Assembly (NCBI GenBank): GCA_003646505.1
Contig: QMKT01000027.1
Coordinates: 1 to 14,572 of the forward strand
DNA from: Campylobacterota bacterium
GTDB taxonomy: Bacteria; Campylobacterota; Campylobacteria; Campylobacterales; Sulfurovaceae
Direction of reading: 5' to 3'
DNA length: 14,572 bases
Shown: in pieces, positions 7,663-14,572 of the stretch
Numbering within the stretch: the first letter of the stretch is position 1
How the letters are laid out: the number at the start of each line of letters is the position of its first letter
The notes under the pieces: generated by a model
What the model saw: only the letters and a program-made list of their open reading frames with translations
The model's database searches: none
Told to the model about the DNA's origin: nothing
Program-made: the position numbers and the translations under genes

Positions 7663-8718
7663 TCAGCTATGCGTGCTAATGATGGTGGAAAGGTTTAGTT
7701 TGACATTTGTTCCTTTTCCCTCTTTACTTTCTATTGTGATAGGAATTACCAATTCATCACAAAGTTTTTTCACAATATGCAATCCTATCCCTATACCTCT
7801 CTCTTGTTCTTTATAATATCTGTCAAATACTTTTAAAGGCTGTTTAATACCTTTTCCAGTGTCCTGTATAGTTAGGCTATACCCTTGTAAAACAATATCC
7901 ACCTGTCCATTTGCACTATTATATTTACCTGCATTACTTAAAAGATTATCTAAAATACGTGTGAATGCATCTTTATTGGTCTCCAATATTGTATTATCCA
8001 TGGAAGTTTTATATGTCACATCAGAGTACAGCACTGAAAAATAATCTACACGATTTTGTACCAACTCATTTAAAGAAAAGCTTTCTGAATGTGAGGGGAG
8101 TCCTTTAAGAAAAATACGTAGATTATCCTGTAACGAAAGTATACTTTGAATATTATTTTCAAGCCTTTGTATTTTTTTATTATCTCCTATCTCCCTTTTA
8201 AAAAGTTTTAGGTTAATAAGCATAGAACTGATAGGTGTATTAAAATCATGAAGAATATCCTTCACAAACTCTTCATTAAGACGCAGTGCTCTTTGGAGTG
8301 GCATTAGCGTATATATAGAAAAAAAGAGAGAAATCAACAGAGCAAAGACAGAATAAAGCCAAAATCTTTTAGTAAGTTTATTTTCTAATTTTTTCACTCT
8401 TAGCATATAATTTGCTCTTGAATACATGACTTTCATCAAATACTTATCTGATGTCGGTACACTAAAATAACTATAAAAATCACCATCTTGATAGAGTATA
8501 TTTTCCTCTTTTTTCTCACTATTATCCACAAAGTCTGTTTTAAGCCCTGTGCATTGCAAAGTAAAGGCGCATAGTTTCATCTCTATATGAATTTTATCTT
8601 CTATCTCTACTTTTTTCACTTGATATTCATGCAAAAAATTGATCGTCAAAAGTACTTCAAAGAGCATCAAAAATATCAAAAAACTTTTAAGAAATGACTC
8701 TAGTTCATATCTTTTCAA
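7663..8718 (-). CDS. Membrane-bound sensor histidine kinase
   Basis: A 351-residue two-component sensor. Transmembrane helices lie at about 10-29 and 119-138, enclosing a periplasmic sensory region of about 90 residues with no recognised domain. The dimerisation helix carries DILHDFNTPISS with phospho-acceptor His157; HDFNTP in place of HELRTP is a variant I associate with Campylobacterota kinases. The ATP-binding domain has an N box LDNLLSNAGKYN (256-267), G1 QDTGKGI (285-291) and G2 GIGIGLHIV (308-316), so all catalytic motifs are intact. The start is a TTG at 8718, overlapping the response regulator gene by 14 bases, with AGGGGG seven bases upstream. The overlap shows that the two are a cognate, translationally coupled pair. 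The signal is unknown; GlcNAc or PTS state are candidates by context. Confidence 0.9.
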   Translation of the reverse strand: MKRYELESFLKSFLIFLMLFEVLLTINFLHEYQVKKVEIEDKIHIEMKLCAFTLQCTGLKTDFVDNSEKKEENILYQDGDFYSYFSVPTSDKYLMKVMYSRANYMLRVKKLENKLTKRFWLYSVFALLISLFFSIYTLMPLQRALRLNEEFVKDILHDFNTPISSMLINLKLFKREIGDNKKIQRLENNIQSILSLQDNLRIFLKGLPSHSESFSLNELVQNRVDYFSVLYSDVTYKTSMDNTILETNKDAFTRILDNLLSNAGKYNSANGQVDIVLQGYSLTIQDTGKGIKQPLKVFDRYYKEQERGIGIGLHIVKKLCDELVIPITIESKEGKGTNVKLNLSTIISTHS

Positions 8719-9340
8719 TCATGTACCCCCTACCACGTATATTCTTGATATCTATGCTCAATTTATTCTTTAATTTTGCAATATTCACACGTAATGCATT
8801 TGCCGTAGGTTTCTCCAAAAAGTCCATCAGAGTATAACTGTCTACAATTTTATTTTGTTGGATAATGAGTGTATGAAAAATATTTTCCTGTACCTCTCCC
8901 AATCCTATAGTTTGTCCTTCTTTTTGCAAAACTCTTGTTATAGGATTATACACGATATCATTAAGGTAAAGTAAAACGTCATCATTTTGGTATTTACGTT
9001 TAATACGGATCAGCAGTTCTTCGGGATCAAAAGGTTTTTTAATATAGTCTTCCGCTCCTATAGCGAAACCTTTCGTAATAGAATTTATGTCAGTAAGGGC
9101 TGTGATGTAGATAGCGGATGTTTCATCTCCTGATTCTCTCAATGCAGAGAGTACATCAAAGCCATTGATCTCAGGTACGTTCACATCCAAAATGTACAAG
9201 TCATACTTCTGTGTAAAAGTAAGGTCAAATACTTCAGGCCCACGATGTGCTACATCTACCTTATAGCCCTCAAACTCTAAAAACTCTCTTAAGCTATCAC
9301 ATAAAATACGGTCATCTTCAAGTAATAATATTTTCATCAT
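8705..9340 (-). CDS. OmpR-family response regulator
   Basis: A 211-residue transcriptional regulator. The receiver domain (about 3-118) has the acidic pair in LLEDD (Asp9, Asp10), phospho-acceptor Asp52 in LYILDVNVPE, switch Thr80 and Lys102 in IKKPF. The C-terminal winged helix (about 125-208) has the recognition-helix segment RVNIAKLKNKL and the wing IRGRGYMIEKI typical of OmpR/PhoB members. It precedes and overlaps the sensor kinase gene. The start is one of two adjacent ATG codons (9340 or 9337). Unlike most genes in the window it has no ribosome binding site; a TATACT lies only five bases before the ATG. Its targets are probably local genes, possibly the PTS operon, which is inference. 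Confidence 0.9.
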   Translation of the reverse strand: MMKILLLEDDRILCDSLREFLEFEGYKVDVAHRGPEVFDLTFTQKYDLYILDVNVPEINGFDVLSALRESGDETSAIYITALTDINSITKGFAIGAEDYIKKPFDPEELLIRIKRKYQNDDVLLYLNDIVYNPITRVLQKEGQTIGLGEVQENIFHTLIIQQNKIVDSYTLMDFLEKPTANALRVNIAKLKNKLSIDIKNIRGRGYMIEKI

Positions 9341-9345
9341 ACTAC

Positions 9346-9351
9346 AGTATA
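9346..9351 (-). promoter_or_regulatory. Candidate -10 box that would give a leaderless response-regulator mRNA
   Basis: TATACT on the minus strand ends five bases before the response regulator ATG. Transcription would start at or within a base or two of the start codon, which fits the lack of a ribosome binding site. No -35 is visible. The motif could be chance in AT-rich DNA. Confidence 0.3.
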
Positions 9352-9384
9352 CAAAAATAATTTTAAAAAAATATTCTCTTTACC

Positions 9385-9480
9385 TTACTTCTTCTTTTTA
9401 GGGGTTTTAAGCACAATAAAAAATATAACTAAGATCAACCCATACGCGATATAATAATAAATGTTATCAGTTAATGGCAT
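9385..9480 (-). CDS. Small single-helix membrane protein, 31 residues
   Basis: A short gene not matching any family I can name. The ATG at 9480 shares its A with the crr stop codon (TAATG) and is preceded by GGAGG seven bases upstream, the strongest ribosome binding site in the window. The product begins MPLTDNIYYYIAYG, continues as one hydrophobic helix to about residue 24 (LILVIFFIVL) and ends in a lysine-rich tail, KTPKKKK. By the positive-inside rule the tail is cytoplasmic and the N-terminus periplasmic. The arrangement resembles small accessory subunits that sit on larger membrane proteins (compare KdpF or CydX in size only). Position between EIIA and the two-component genes suggests a partner such as NagE or the sensor kinase; that is inference. 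Confidence 0.7.
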   Translation of the reverse strand: MPLTDNIYYYIAYGLILVIFFIVLKTPKKKK

Positions 9481-9950
9481 TAGCTCACCTCCATAATTTT
9501 ATCTTTACTTTTGACTATATCCAAGTTTTTCTCAATTGCTTTAACATCACTCTCATCAGAGATAATAATAGGTGTGATAATGTCTTTTGCATGATCTCTA
9601 ATATAAGCCAGATCTACTTCAATGATCACATCACCTACTTTCACTTCATCTCCTTCTTGGGCAACACGGGTAAACCCTTTCCCCTCAAGCGCTACTGTTT
9701 CCAACCCGATGTGTACCATTACTTCTAAATCTTTTGAACTTTTGATACTGTATGCATGATTGGTAGAAAATATTTTTGACACAACACCGTCAATAGGTGC
9801 CGTGAATAGATTAGATACGGGAATCACAGCCACACCGTCTCCTACCATTTTTTGCGAAAACACTTCATCTGGTACAGACTCAAGTGCTACGACCTGACCA
9901 TCTACAGGTGAAAATACATCTCTTACTTTACGTTTTAAAAATCCAAACAT
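9480..9950 (-). CDS. crr: Free-standing glucose-family PTS EIIA (Crr)
   Basis: A 156-residue cytoplasmic phosphocarrier that accepts phosphate from HPr and donates it to the EIIB cysteine of the permease. Motifs in order: FSPVDGQVV (13-21), FTAPIDGVV with NHAYSI (active-site partner His65), and VMVHIGLETV with phosphorylated His80, followed by GKGF and QEGDEVKVGD. The length is close to the enterobacterial Crr (169 residues). The start has AAGGAA at a good distance. It supplies the EIIA domain that the NagE at 5229-6608 lacks, although it sits on the opposite strand in the operon with nagA and the regulators. A free EIIA can also act as a sensor of PTS phosphorylation state in other bacteria; whether it does so here is unknown. 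Confidence 0.92.
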   Translation of the reverse strand: MFGFLKRKVRDVFSPVDGQVVALESVPDEVFSQKMVGDGVAVIPVSNLFTAPIDGVVSKIFSTNHAYSIKSSKDLEVMVHIGLETVALEGKGFTRVAQEGDEVKVGDVIIEVDLAYIRDHAKDIITPIIISDESDVKAIEKNLDIVKSKDKIMEVS

Positions 9951-9980
9951 ACTATTCCTTCTATACTTTATTATCTACAC

Positions 9981-11996
9981 TCAATTCTGAGTATCTTCCA
10001 GATATCTTTCTATTTCAATTTGTAATTTTTTCCAATTTTTTCGATATAAGAAAGCATACTCCATTAAATATGTTCTTTGCTTTGTGGCGACATACTCACT
10101 TAACTCCCGGAACATCTTTATCATTTCAGGTGCATGTATTTTTTCATACAGATCAAGTGCCAATTTTGCGAATTCTCCCAATGCACGATATTCTTCATCA
10201 TAAACCATCCTTGAAAATGGTTCAATGGTATCTTTCAATATATCCATTGTTTCTAACAAAACTTCCTGATACTGCTCATCACTTTCTGCTTCTTTCAATC
10301 CCTTGTCAATATCTAAAACTTCTTTACTATAGTGGAAATTGTTTTTATGCGTTTTTATTCTTCTCTCTTGTATTTCAGGGGTCATTATTAAAAATCTTTC
10401 CACAGCCCGATACACTTCTTCTGCGACGATCGGTTTAGATATAGAGGCATTCATTCCTGCAACTTGCATCTCTTTTATTTCATGGGTAAAGGCCATTGAA
10501 GAGATGGAAACGATGGGGATTTTTTCCCATTTTTTCATTGTGCGTATTTTCTTTGTCATCGTCAAGCCATCCATAACAGGCATATTAATATCTGAAAAAA
10601 TAAGATCTATCTCTTCTTTTTCAAGTAATTCGATCATTTCAGCACCATTGATCATACAAAAAAGAGTAATCCCATTTATTTTTAAAATATTTCTCATAAT
10701 TCTTTGGTCCACTTTACTATCTTCTACTATAGCAATATGTGCACCCTTGTACTTCTCAAGATTAACTTTTGTAATACTGCTACTGCCCTTAAGCGCAAAT
10801 GTCTTAGGATCGAATATTTCCATATTATTGATCCCTTTAACTGCATTACTTTGAAGCATAAACATTTGATATAAGATTTCTTCAACATCTCCAATAATCG
10901 TTGGGTTATAGAGCTCTGCATGTGCAATTGGTTTTGCAAATGCAATTTTCTCTTCAGATTCAAACAATTCATGCACAATAATAATTTTAAACTTGCTTTT
11001 TTTATCTTCATAGATATTTTTAAAAAAACTAATATGTGCATAGGTAATATCTGATGATCTCAAGATTGCCATATCATACTTTTTCATATCCGGTTTTTTA
11101 TTTTCAAAATCAGACAACTTCATATTTTCAATATTGATACCAAATGTTTTAAAAATATACTGTGCTCTTTTAGTATCATATTCATCTTTCCCAATAAACA
11201 GAGCATGCTTACCCTCTAAGGATTTTTTTAACTCTTCCTGATTACTTTTGTTATCTTTATCCTCATAATAAGGTATTGTAAAACTATACTGCGTACCCGA
11301 AAATTTACTGCTTTTTACTTCTATTGATCCAGTCATGACCTCTACAATTTTTTTAGCTTTTATAAAAGAGTTTAAATTTTCACTCAGATTGGTACGCGTG
11401 CGTTTTGTAGTGTTATACTCTTTAAGCATTGCTTTTTTCATAAAGCCTTTTTTATTGATAACCTCAAACACTAGAAGCATATTTTTACTTTTTGAGATTT
11501 TTAGACTAATTTCAGAATCAGTATTTAAATCCATACTGTTTTTTAACAATATCTCCAGAACTTGTTCAATATAATCATTGTCACCAATAATATACCGCCC
11601 CACTTCACTTTCAACATCATAATAAATAGTATGTCTGTTATCTTTTAGTAAATCACTCATTTTATTCGTCAAAATATGTAATAATCCACTGATCCTAAAG
11701 GGTTGATTTTCAATGTTTATTTTTCGCATTTCAACTCTATATTTCTCTATCACCTCTAAACTCGTTATTTCTGCCTGATTAGATGCCTTTGACTCTTCTG
11801 TCGTTTCATCATCGTCTCTTTGCTTACATTTTCCAAAAATATTAAGTTTACTTATAGCTATATACCCAAGCAATAAGACGATAACAAGCAACTGTCCATA
11901 AAAGAAAAGTCCATACTCTTCAGCGGCATTCTCTTGTGCAAAAAGCCAAACCATTGAGGTCATTAAAAAAAAGATTATTTTCATACTATTCATCAC
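9981..11996 (-). CDS. Hybrid-type signalling protein with degenerate kinase module, REC domain and Hpt-like tail
   Basis: A 671-residue protein with a hydrophobic N-terminus (about 6-20, possibly a signal peptide) and a transmembrane helix at about 30-50. Residues 95-245 resemble a histidine-kinase ATPase domain: N-box-like EQVLEILLKNS (144-153) and a final GTQYSFTIPY. No convincing H box precedes it, and the DxGxG box is absent. Residues 260-380 look like a receiver fold without a clear phospho-aspartate. Residues 418-535 are a complete receiver: Glu425/Asp426, Asp469 in FSDINMPVMDG, Ser499 and Lys521 in ISKP. The helical tail (560-668) resembles Hpt, but the expected histidine motif is not seen. 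It probably senses or relays rather than phosphorylates. The frame opens with GTG-ATG and has no strong ribosome binding site, so the start is uncertain (ATG at 11984 is an alternative). Confidence 0.75.
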   Translation of the reverse strand: MMNSMKIIFFLMTSMVWLFAQENAAEEYGLFFYGQLLVIVLLLGYIAISKLNIFGKCKQRDDDETTEESKASNQAEITSLEVIEKYRVEMRKINIENQPFRISGLLHILTNKMSDLLKDNRHTIYYDVESEVGRYIIGDNDYIEQVLEILLKNSMDLNTDSEISLKISKSKNMLLVFEVINKKGFMKKAMLKEYNTTKRTRTNLSENLNSFIKAKKIVEVMTGSIEVKSSKFSGTQYSFTIPYYEDKDNKSNQEELKKSLEGKHALFIGKDEYDTKRAQYIFKTFGINIENMKLSDFENKKPDMKKYDMAILRSSDITYAHISFFKNIYEDKKSKFKIIIVHELFESEEKIAFAKPIAHAELYNPTIIGDVEEILYQMFMLQSNAVKGINNMEIFDPKTFALKGSSSITKVNLEKYKGAHIAIVEDSKVDQRIMRNILKINGITLFCMINGAEMIELLEKEEIDLIFSDINMPVMDGLTMTKKIRTMKKWEKIPIVSISSMAFTHEIKEMQVAGMNASISKPIVAEEVYRAVERFLIMTPEIQERRIKTHKNNFHYSKEVLDIDKGLKEAESDEQYQEVLLETMDILKDTIEPFSRMVYDEEYRALGEFAKLALDLYEKIHAPEMIKMFRELSEYVATKQRTYLMEYAFLYRKNWKKLQIEIERYLEDTQN

Positions 11997-12025
11997 TTTA
12001 TAAAATAATTTGTTTGTTGATTGTC

Positions 12026-13153
12026 CTAATTATATCTCTTATACTTTAAGTCTCCACCTACGATGCTATAAAGAATATTAAATGTTTCATCAAATATAAC
12101 GATATCCGCATCATATCCTACTCTAAGTTCACCTTTATTGATAGCTAGTTTCTGTGCAGGCCCCTTTGTAACGGCATTGACAACTTCCACCATGCTCATA
12201 GAGGTATGTCTTATCATATTGTGTAACGCCTCATTCATCTTTAACACAGACCCGGCAAGTGTCCCGTCTTCTAACACTGCCTTACCATCAGATACCTCAA
12301 CACTGCGACCTCCGAGATCATAAGTACCGCACTTCATACACCCCGCACGCATTGCATCGGTAATGAGTATAAGTTTCTCTTTTTTAACCTTCTGTACCAA
12401 TTCCAAAGTAGAAGGGTGTGTATGCACCAGATCGGGGATGATATCACAGGTGACATCTGCATCCAACACAGCCCCTACAATGCCCGGTTCTCTATGATGG
12501 TAAGGATTCATAGCATTAAACAGATGTGTTGCATGTGACACGCCCCAGGTAAAACTCTCTTGACTCTCTTCATAACTTGCATCAGAATGGCCAATACTGA
12601 GTATGATGTGAGGATACTCTTTTTTCATAAACTTTATAAAATATTCGGCCCCGCCAACTTCAGGTGCCAACGTGATCATTTTGACCTCTTGCATATAATT
12701 TTTTATCAAGTCTGTCGTTGGTCTTTGTATATATGCTTTATCCTGTGCACCATGTTTACTTGCATTTATAAAAGGTCCCTCAAGATGGATGCCAAGTATC
12801 TGTGCTCCTGACACTTGACCGGCATGTTGCTGAACATTTTGTAAAGCCTTGTCAATGGCCTGCTCTGACATTGTCATCGTTGTGGCAAGAAAAGAAGTTG
12901 TCCCTGTTTCTAAAAGAATTGATGAGATGCGTTTCAGTGCTTCAGGTGTGGCATCCATAACATCTGCATCGCCTGAACCATGTATATGAAGATCTATAAA
13001 CCCTGCAGAGACATAAGCACCTTTTGCATCTAAAACTTCAATCCCTTCAGGTACCTCTTCTGTAAAGCCTACAATGTTGTTGTCAAAGAGAAGTATTTGA
13101 TTTTCAAGAATGCCATCATCAACCAAAAATTTTGCATTGATGATCGCCTGCAT
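12026..13153 (-). CDS. nagA: N-acetylglucosamine-6-phosphate deacetylase
   Basis: This cytoplasmic amidohydrolase converts GlcNAc-6-phosphate to glucosamine-6-phosphate and acetate. It shows the metal and catalytic signatures of the family: DLHIHGSG with His56 and His58, GIHLEGPFIN with Glu125, LSIGHSDA with His189, SHATHLFNAMNP with His210 and LITDAM with the catalytic Asp266. The substrate-site motif VHTHPS (243-248) is also present. The length, 375 residues, is normal. The ATG overlaps the stop of the upstream ligase (TAATG), and AAGGA lies nine bases upstream. The hybrid signalling gene follows after 29 bases. It acts directly on the product of the NagE permease. No nagB was found in the window, so the glucosamine-6-P may go to GlmM and cell-wall precursors. 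Confidence 0.94.
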   Translation of the reverse strand: MQAIINAKFLVDDGILENQILLFDNNIVGFTEEVPEGIEVLDAKGAYVSAGFIDLHIHGSGDADVMDATPEALKRISSILLETGTTSFLATTMTMSEQAIDKALQNVQQHAGQVSGAQILGIHLEGPFINASKHGAQDKAYIQRPTTDLIKNYMQEVKMITLAPEVGGAEYFIKFMKKEYPHIILSIGHSDASYEESQESFTWGVSHATHLFNAMNPYHHREPGIVGAVLDADVTCDIIPDLVHTHPSTLELVQKVKKEKLILITDAMRAGCMKCGTYDLGGRSVEVSDGKAVLEDGTLAGSVLKMNEALHNMIRHTSMSMVEVVNAVTKGPAQKLAINKGELRVGYDADIVIFDETFNILYSIVGGDLKYKRYN

Positions 13154-14572
13154 TAATACTCATCCTTGAGCGTCTCTTTCAGTGCACGCTTAAGTACCTT
13201 CCCCGTGGCATTTTTTGGAAGTTCCGCTATAAGATGGATCTGTTTTGGTATTTTATAATTTGCTAAAGATTCTTTCATATGTTTTTTAAGTCCTGCTTCA
13301 TCCAGACTTTCAACACCCTCTTCAAGCTCTATATACACAATTGGTATCTCACCGCTTCTTTCATCAATTATTCCGATCACCGCAGAGGCACCTACCCCTT
13401 CGTACATATCTATGACTTCTTCTATCTCACGAGGATAAACATTGATCCCTTTAGAAATGATAAGATCTTTTTTTCTGTCTACAATAAACAAAAATCCTTC
13501 ATCATCCATGTAACCCATATCTCCTGTGAGTAGCCAACCATTGATGATCGTCTCTTCTGTAGCAGTGGGACGACCTAGATATCCCTGCATGACATTATCA
13601 CCCCTCACAATGATATCTCCTATCATACCGTATTTCACTTCGTTCATGTCAGCGTCAACTACTTTCATTTCGTAGCCATACAGCGCTGTACCTACGGATC
13701 CTGCCTTTTGTTTTTTAAAGGTATTCATACAGACTGCCGGACTGGCTTCACTCAATCCATATCCCTCCAACAATGTGGCTCTTTTAAATTTCTTTGACAT
13801 TGCCTCAAGTGTTTTAGGCTGCAGTGCTGCAGCACCGGAGATGAAGGCTCGAATAGAGTTAAACCACATAAAGTACCAAGGGAGTTTGGCCTTTGCCAAT
13901 GCATTGTATACATCAGGGATACCAAAAAATATCGTCACACGCTTCATCAATGTTTGTTTAAAAATATTCGAGAAAGGCTGAATAGACTTAATGATCACAA
14001 TGCTCATCCCTACCTGCATAGGAAGCATCACCCCAATGGAGAAAGTAAAAGAATGGAACATAGGCAAAAAGACAATGCCTCTGTCTTTTGGTTTCACTTT
14101 AATGGTCATCGCACCGGAACGGCCATTTGAAAAAATGTTTTTATGGCTTAACATCGCACCTTTGGGTTTACCTGTTGTCCCTGAAGTGTAAATGATCACT
14201 GCCGTGTCTTCCAATTCTGTTTGAGTATGATTTACAGAGGACTCGGTACTAAGCACTTCATCAAAAGAGTGATGCTGCTCCCCTTGTGTCGCACTATCAC
14301 CTTCCCATAGAATAAATTGACATAATGAACTTGCTTTACTGCCATTCACCACTTTATCATGAATAGCCGAAGCAATGAGTACCGTTGATCCACTGTCTTC
14401 TAAAATATACGTCAGTTCATCTTCTTTTAAAAAGGTATTGACCGGCACGATAATCGCACCTAACTTTGAAGCAGCAAAAACACTATAGATAAACTCAGGA
14501 GAATTACGTAAAAAAAAAGCCACTTTATCGCCTTTTTTAACCCCTAAATTTGAGAGACAGGCTGCAAGTTTA
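13153..14572 (-). CDS. AMP-binding acyl-CoA ligase (FadD/LcfB-like), 5' end outside window
   Basis: An ATP-dependent acid:CoA ligase of the ANL superfamily. The 472 visible residues continue to the window edge; KLAACLSNLGVKKGDKVAF is read upstream of the first in-frame GTG, so the true start lies beyond 14572. Visible motifs: nucleotide-binding YTSGTTGKPKG (about 128-138 of the fragment), GYGLSEASP (about 270-278), LLTGDMGYMDDEG with DRKKD and GINVYPREIEE (hinge region), and the C-terminal PKNATGKVLKR with the catalytic lysine near 458. The pattern is closest to medium/long-chain fatty-acid ligases; the exact acid cannot be read from the sequence. Its stop overlaps the nagA start by one base, so the two are translationally coupled. 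Activation of acetate released by NagA is conceivable, but acetyl-CoA synthetases are longer and differ in motif. Confidence 0.88.
   Translation of the reverse strand, partial: KLAACLSNLGVKKGDKVAFFLRNSPEFIYSVFAASKLGAIIVPVNTFLKEDELTYILEDSGSTVLIASAIHDKVVNGSKASSLCQFILWEGDSATQGEQHHSFDEVLSTESSVNHTQTELEDTAVIIYTSGTTGKPKGAMLSHKNIFSNGRSGAMTIKVKPKDRGIVFLPMFHSFTFSIGVMLPMQVGMSIVIIKSIQPFSNIFKQTLMKRVTIFFGIPDVYNALAKAKLPWYFMWFNSIRAFISGAAALQPKTLEAMSKKFKRATLLEGYGLSEASPAVCMNTFKKQKAGSVGTALYGYEMKVVDADMNEVKYGMIGDIIVRGDNVMQGYLGRPTATEETIINGWLLTGDMGYMDDEGFLFIVDRKKDLIISKGINVYPREIEEVIDMYEGVGASAVIGIIDERSGEIPIVYIELEEGVESLDEAGLKKHMKESLANYKIPKQIHLIAELPKNATGKVLKRALKETLKDEY

Noticed and set aside
9884..10438. Plus-strand open frame of 184 codons
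   Set aside because: It lies antisense across the end of the signalling hub and the start of crr, both with clear domain motifs. The product is low-complexity and Phe/Leu/His-rich, and no ribosome binding site was seen. It is a shadow frame.
10339..10854. Plus-strand open frame of 171 codons, hydrophobic, membrane-protein-like
   Set aside because: It is antisense to the intact receiver domain of the hub protein. Its Ile/Leu-rich composition is what an AT-rich antisense frame gives.
13153..14572. Acetyl-CoA synthetase to recycle the acetate released by NagA
   Set aside because: The sequence motifs and apparent length fit fatty-acid-type AMP-binding ligases better than the roughly 650-residue Acs family.
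1..14572. tRNA, rRNA, CRISPR, insertion sequence or integrase remnant marking an island boundary
   Set aside because: No cloverleaf, repeat-spacer pattern, terminal inverted repeats or transposase/integrase motifs were seen on either strand.

Overview
The window is AT-rich, densely packed DNA that looks like a Campylobacterota (Epsilonproteobacteria) chromosome, most likely of the Sulfurovum/Sulfurimonas type. This rests on the nuoA-nuoB start of a respiratory complex I operon, the HDFNTP form of the histidine-kinase H box, the codon bias and the promoter style. The genus is an inference. No rRNA, tRNA, CRISPR array or insertion sequence was seen, and no gene-free stretch exceeds 300 bases.

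Left part (1-2995): the 5' end of nuoB and all of nuoA on the minus strand begin a complex I operon. Divergent from it is a membrane-anchored rhodanese. Convergent with the rhodanese, eight bases away, is a large AAA+ ATPase with a TTG start.

Centre (2996-7654, plus strand): a small exported DUF1566 protein, a fused HPr-Enzyme I, an N-acetylglucosamine-type PTS permease EIICB (NagE without its EIIA domain) and a predicted lipoprotein of unknown function. The first three are tightly spaced or overlapping and probably form one operon.

Right part (7663-14572, minus strand, listed in transcription order): an AMP-binding acyl-CoA ligase (5' end outside the window), nagA, a 671-residue REC-containing signalling protein with degenerate kinase elements, a free-standing glucose-family EIIA (Crr), a 31-residue single-helix membrane protein, an OmpR-family response regulator and its histidine kinase. 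Gaps are short and several junctions overlap.

Read together, the two convergent gene sets supply every PTS component (HPr, EI, EIIA, EIIB, EIIC) plus GlcNAc-6-phosphate deacetylase. The model is phosphoenolpyruvate to EI to HPr to EIIA to EIIB, import of GlcNAc as GlcNAc-6-P, and deacetylation to glucosamine-6-P. No nagB is present, so the product could feed UDP-GlcNAc and peptidoglycan synthesis through GlmM rather than glycolysis. Such a system is unusual in a lineage that mostly does not use sugars. Its embedding among a two-component system, a pseudo-kinase-like hub, a small membrane protein and a lipoprotein is the most interesting aspect. The regulatory links are inference from gene order.
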